A stretch of DNA of 7,010 bases. It comes from Comamonadaceae bacterium (GTDB lineage: Bacteria > Pseudomonadota > Gammaproteobacteria > Burkholderiales > Burkholderiaceae_C). Positions 5,577-7,010 of the stretch are shown here, piece after piece (position 1 is the first letter of the stretch; the number at the start of each line of letters is the position of its first letter). The stretch is from NCBI GenBank assembly GCA_947478935.1, contig CANJXV010000134.1, forward strand, positions 1 through 7,010. The letters run 5' to 3'. The notes beneath the pieces are model-generated. The model did not search any database. It had not been told where the DNA came from and worked only from the letters and a program-made list of their open reading frames with translations. A program made the translations under genes and the position numbers.

Positions 5577-5703
5577 CAAAGCTCCATCAGGGTTGGCGGA
5601 AATCCAGTGCAGGGCGACTGAAATAATTCAGCCTCGATATTCAACGGAGTGCTGTAAAATTTATCTCCAAATATTCTCTATTTATACGAATAATTCACTA
5701 CCC
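5577..5703. promoter_or_regulatory. Shared control region of putA and the Lrp-type regulator
   Basis: These 127 bases separate two divergent starts. The part nearer the regulator (about 5620-5700) is strongly AT-rich against a GC-rich background. It has a 9-base direct repeat, aataattca, at 5622-5630 and 5689-5697, both preceded by ga, with gaat-a-attc symmetry at the second. Lrp/AsnC proteins bind AT-rich, loosely palindromic sites in multiple copies, so these are reasonable candidate sites. A possible -10 for the regulator is the tttata/tatacg region at 5681-5688, but no convincing -35 is seen. The putA ribosome site GGAG is at 5582-5585 (minus strand). Confidence 0.5.
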
Positions 5704-6183
5704 ATGTCCGAAGACTTGCCGCACCTCGACCGCATAGATCTAAAAATTCTGAATACGTTGCAGATTGATGGCCGCAGCTCCAACCTGAAGCTGGCCGAGA
5801 CCGTGACGTTGTCGCCAACAGCCGTACTGGCGAGGGTGCAGCGGCTGACGCGCGACGGCTACATCCTGGGCTACGAGGCTCGGCTTAACCCGCTCAAGCT
5901 GGGCGCCGGCATGCTGGTGTTTGTCGAAGTGCTGCTGGACCGCACCACACCGAATGTGTTTGAAGCCTTCAAGGCGGCCGTGGAGGTCTACCCCGAAATC
6001 ATGGAATGCCACATGGTCGCAGGCGGCTTTGACTACTTACTCAAGACTCGCATGGCCGACATGGCCGCTTACCGCTACTTCGCAGGCACGGTGCTCTGGC
6101 AGCTGCCTGGCGTGCGCGAGACTCGTACTTATGCAGTGATGGAAGAGGTAAAGAACACCACCCGGCTGTCGCTGGGGGTTTGA
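5704..6183 (+). CDS. Lrp/AsnC-family regulator, probable proline-responsive activator of putA
   Basis: Lrp/AsnC proteins are cytoplasmic dimers to octamers that bind amino acids and control nearby catabolic genes. The 159-residue product has the usual size. Residues 7-58 are the winged helix-turn-helix: LDRIDLKILNTLQIDGR, a second helix NLKLAETVTLSPTAVLARVQ with the recognition helix at SPTAVLARVQRL, and the wing RDGYILGYEARLN. Residues about 68-145 are the RAM effector domain, with VFVEVLLD, the ECHMVAGGFDYLLKTRM core where ligand usually binds, and a last strand RTYAVMEEV. ATG 5704 is chosen because it gives the normal Lrp N-terminus; in-frame upstream codons back to 5593 encode nothing Lrp-like. 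No strong ribosome site is visible. Divergent placement beside putA matches PutR-type activators in alphaproteobacteria and the absence of a DNA-binding domain in this PutA. The proline ligand is inference. Confidence 0.93.
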   Translation: MSEDLPHLDRIDLKILNTLQIDGRSSNLKLAETVTLSPTAVLARVQRLTRDGYILGYEARLNPLKLGAGMLVFVEVLLDRTTPNVFEAFKAAVEVYPEIMECHMVAGGFDYLLKTRMADMAAYRYFAGTVLWQLPGVRETRTYAVMEEVKNTTRLSLGV

Positions 6184-6521
6184 CCGTGGCGGGCTTGCCT
6201 GCAAAGTGGCGAGAGATCCCACAGTTCTTCTGGTTTGGCGTGGCTCAGATCGTCGATTTCTTTCTTCGTCTGGGACATCTCCCGCCGAAAGGCGAAAACA
6301 CGTCTTTTCAAGGAGCGTTGGACAGATTCTTCGTTGTCTTTAGATCGAAGCGATTTGTCTCTTTTATTCGGCCGGATTATGACTGCCGGAAATATACGGC
6401 GAGTCGAGAAGAAAACCATATTCGTCAACGACGTATGCGGCAAAGACACGCTCCGTTGTGCGTTGTTGGAGCTTATTTTCAAGAATCAAAAAAAGTGCCA
6501 AAGGTTATTGGATCGTCCTAG
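6184..6521. other. Gene-poor segment after the Lrp-type regulator
   Basis: No gene is supported here. Two plus-strand open frames (6180-6521 and 6235-6609) cross it in different frames and neither resembles a known family; the first overlaps the regulator stop. On the minus strand a frame through 6482-6129 includes MSQTKKEIDDLSHAKPEELW and a basic, charged upstream stretch with plausible codon use, but it runs into antisense of the regulator and I do not recognise it. A weak stem, gcggg/cctgc, lies just after the regulator stop (about 6188-6201) without a T run. The segment may be decayed mobile or foreign DNA. Confidence 0.4.
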
Positions 6522-7010
6522 CCGAAATCAACCAAGCTTCGAGTTTTACAAGCCCACCCCGGCTGGCGGGAGGACGACCCTGAAGCCTGGTCAGCATGGG
6601 TTCCTCTAATGCAGATGATCAACTCACGCACGCCCGATCATTGGGATGCACAGTACCAAGAACTATCAGATTTATTGAACGACATATCTTCACGCGTTGA
6701 AGCGTGGCAACAGCAGCGCTATTCTGTTTTCGACTGGTTATGTCAGACCCATGCATATGATGCACACGACGTGGGTAAAACACCGGGATATTATTCGACC
6801 GAGTCAGCACTGGCCAGCATTCGCGCCAGGACCCTAATTTTTGCTCCTCCTCTGGCTTTATATAACCCTTCGGAAAGCGCAAAATGGGCTACTGAGCACA
6901 TTCCAAATTGCAGATTTATGGAAATTCCTTCTCGCTGGGGGCATCAGTCAGCATCTTTTGCTGACTCTCAAAGCGTGAAATTTTTGGGCAAGAGTATCAA
7001 TTCCTTTTTA
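6522..7010 (+). pseudogene. Alpha/beta hydrolase, MetX (homoserine acetyltransferase)-like, 5'-truncated, runs off the window end
   Basis: The frame is open from the codon after the TAG at 6519-6521 to the last base: 163 codons. Its order fits the C-terminal half of a MetX-like alpha/beta hydrolase. First comes a lid region, RVLQAHPGWREDDPEAW (7-23), then helices rich in acidic and aromatic residues. Next is YDAHDVGKTPGYYSTESALA (79-98), which leads into the strand RARTLIFAPP (101-110), ALYNPSESAKWA, and the catalytic-histidine motif IPSRWGHQSAS (His141, bases 6942-6944). The N-terminal half with the nucleophile Ser is absent, and the upstream frame does not encode it. The acid position just after FAPPL is Ala112 (6855-6857), where related proteins as I recall them have Asp (LDLYNP). 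ATG 6609 is internal, not a credible start. Truncation plus the lost acid points to a dead gene. The 3' end is beyond the window. Confidence 0.65.

Noticed and set aside
6188..6201. gcggg/cctgc stem after the Lrp-type regulator as a terminator
   Set aside because: Only 5 bp with one wobble pair, and no T run follows.
6180..6609. Plus-strand frames of 113 and 124 residues
   Set aside because: They overlap each other in different frames, lack ribosome sites, and resemble no protein; the second also overlaps the hydrolase remnant in another frame.
1..7010. CRISPR array, tRNA, toxin-antitoxin or defence island
   Set aside because: No regularly spaced repeats, cloverleaf-like sequence or recognisable defence or toxin genes were seen; the three putA repeats are irregularly placed and lie inside a gene.

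Overview
The window looks like a chromosomal stretch from a betaproteobacterium, most likely Burkholderiales and Comamonadaceae-like (Rhodoferax/Polaromonas type). This rests on GC-rich codon use, a PutA without the ribbon-helix-helix domain paired with a divergent Lrp/AsnC-type regulator, and a small palindromic repeat that I recall, without having searched, as common in that family. The genus is inference.

Layout. Positions 1-336 hold the C-terminal end of a probable LysR-type regulator that begins before the window. Positions 512 to about 890 hold the first third of queA. It is cut off and fused head-on to the reversed N-terminal piece of a probable phage-type protein (about 865-1023, minus strand). 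A complete but short tyrosine recombinase (1165-1737) follows. Positions 1738-2211 have no secure gene; they contain an 18-bp perfect palindrome and a doubtful minus-strand open frame. Positions 2212-2523 are the C-terminal end of a PAS-LuxR regulator that has lost its front part. Then comes the one clearly intact unit: putA (5576 down to 2565, minus strand) and its divergent Lrp/AsnC-type regulator (5704-6183, plus strand), with an AT-rich shared control region of about 127 bases. After a gene-poor stretch (6184-6521), the window ends inside a 5'-truncated alpha/beta hydrolase of the MetX-like type (6522-7010).

How it works together. putA and the Lrp-like gene form a proline-use module. The regulator probably senses proline and controls putA, which oxidises proline to glutamate in two steps. 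Everything else is debris or mobile: four gene pieces, at least three breakpoints and one recombinase. This suggests a rearrangement hot spot around a retained catabolic locus.

Most notable signal. Three diverged copies of one repeat lie inside the putA reading frame, at about 2972-3036, 3929-3986 and 4893-4968. All share tagct-N19-gcgct. One is in the opposite orientation to the other two, and all are translated without a stop. They replace sequence at the proline dehydrogenase entry loop, at the linker between the two catalytic domains, and within the aldehyde dehydrogenase domain. I found no CRISPR array, tRNA, rRNA or complete defence system.
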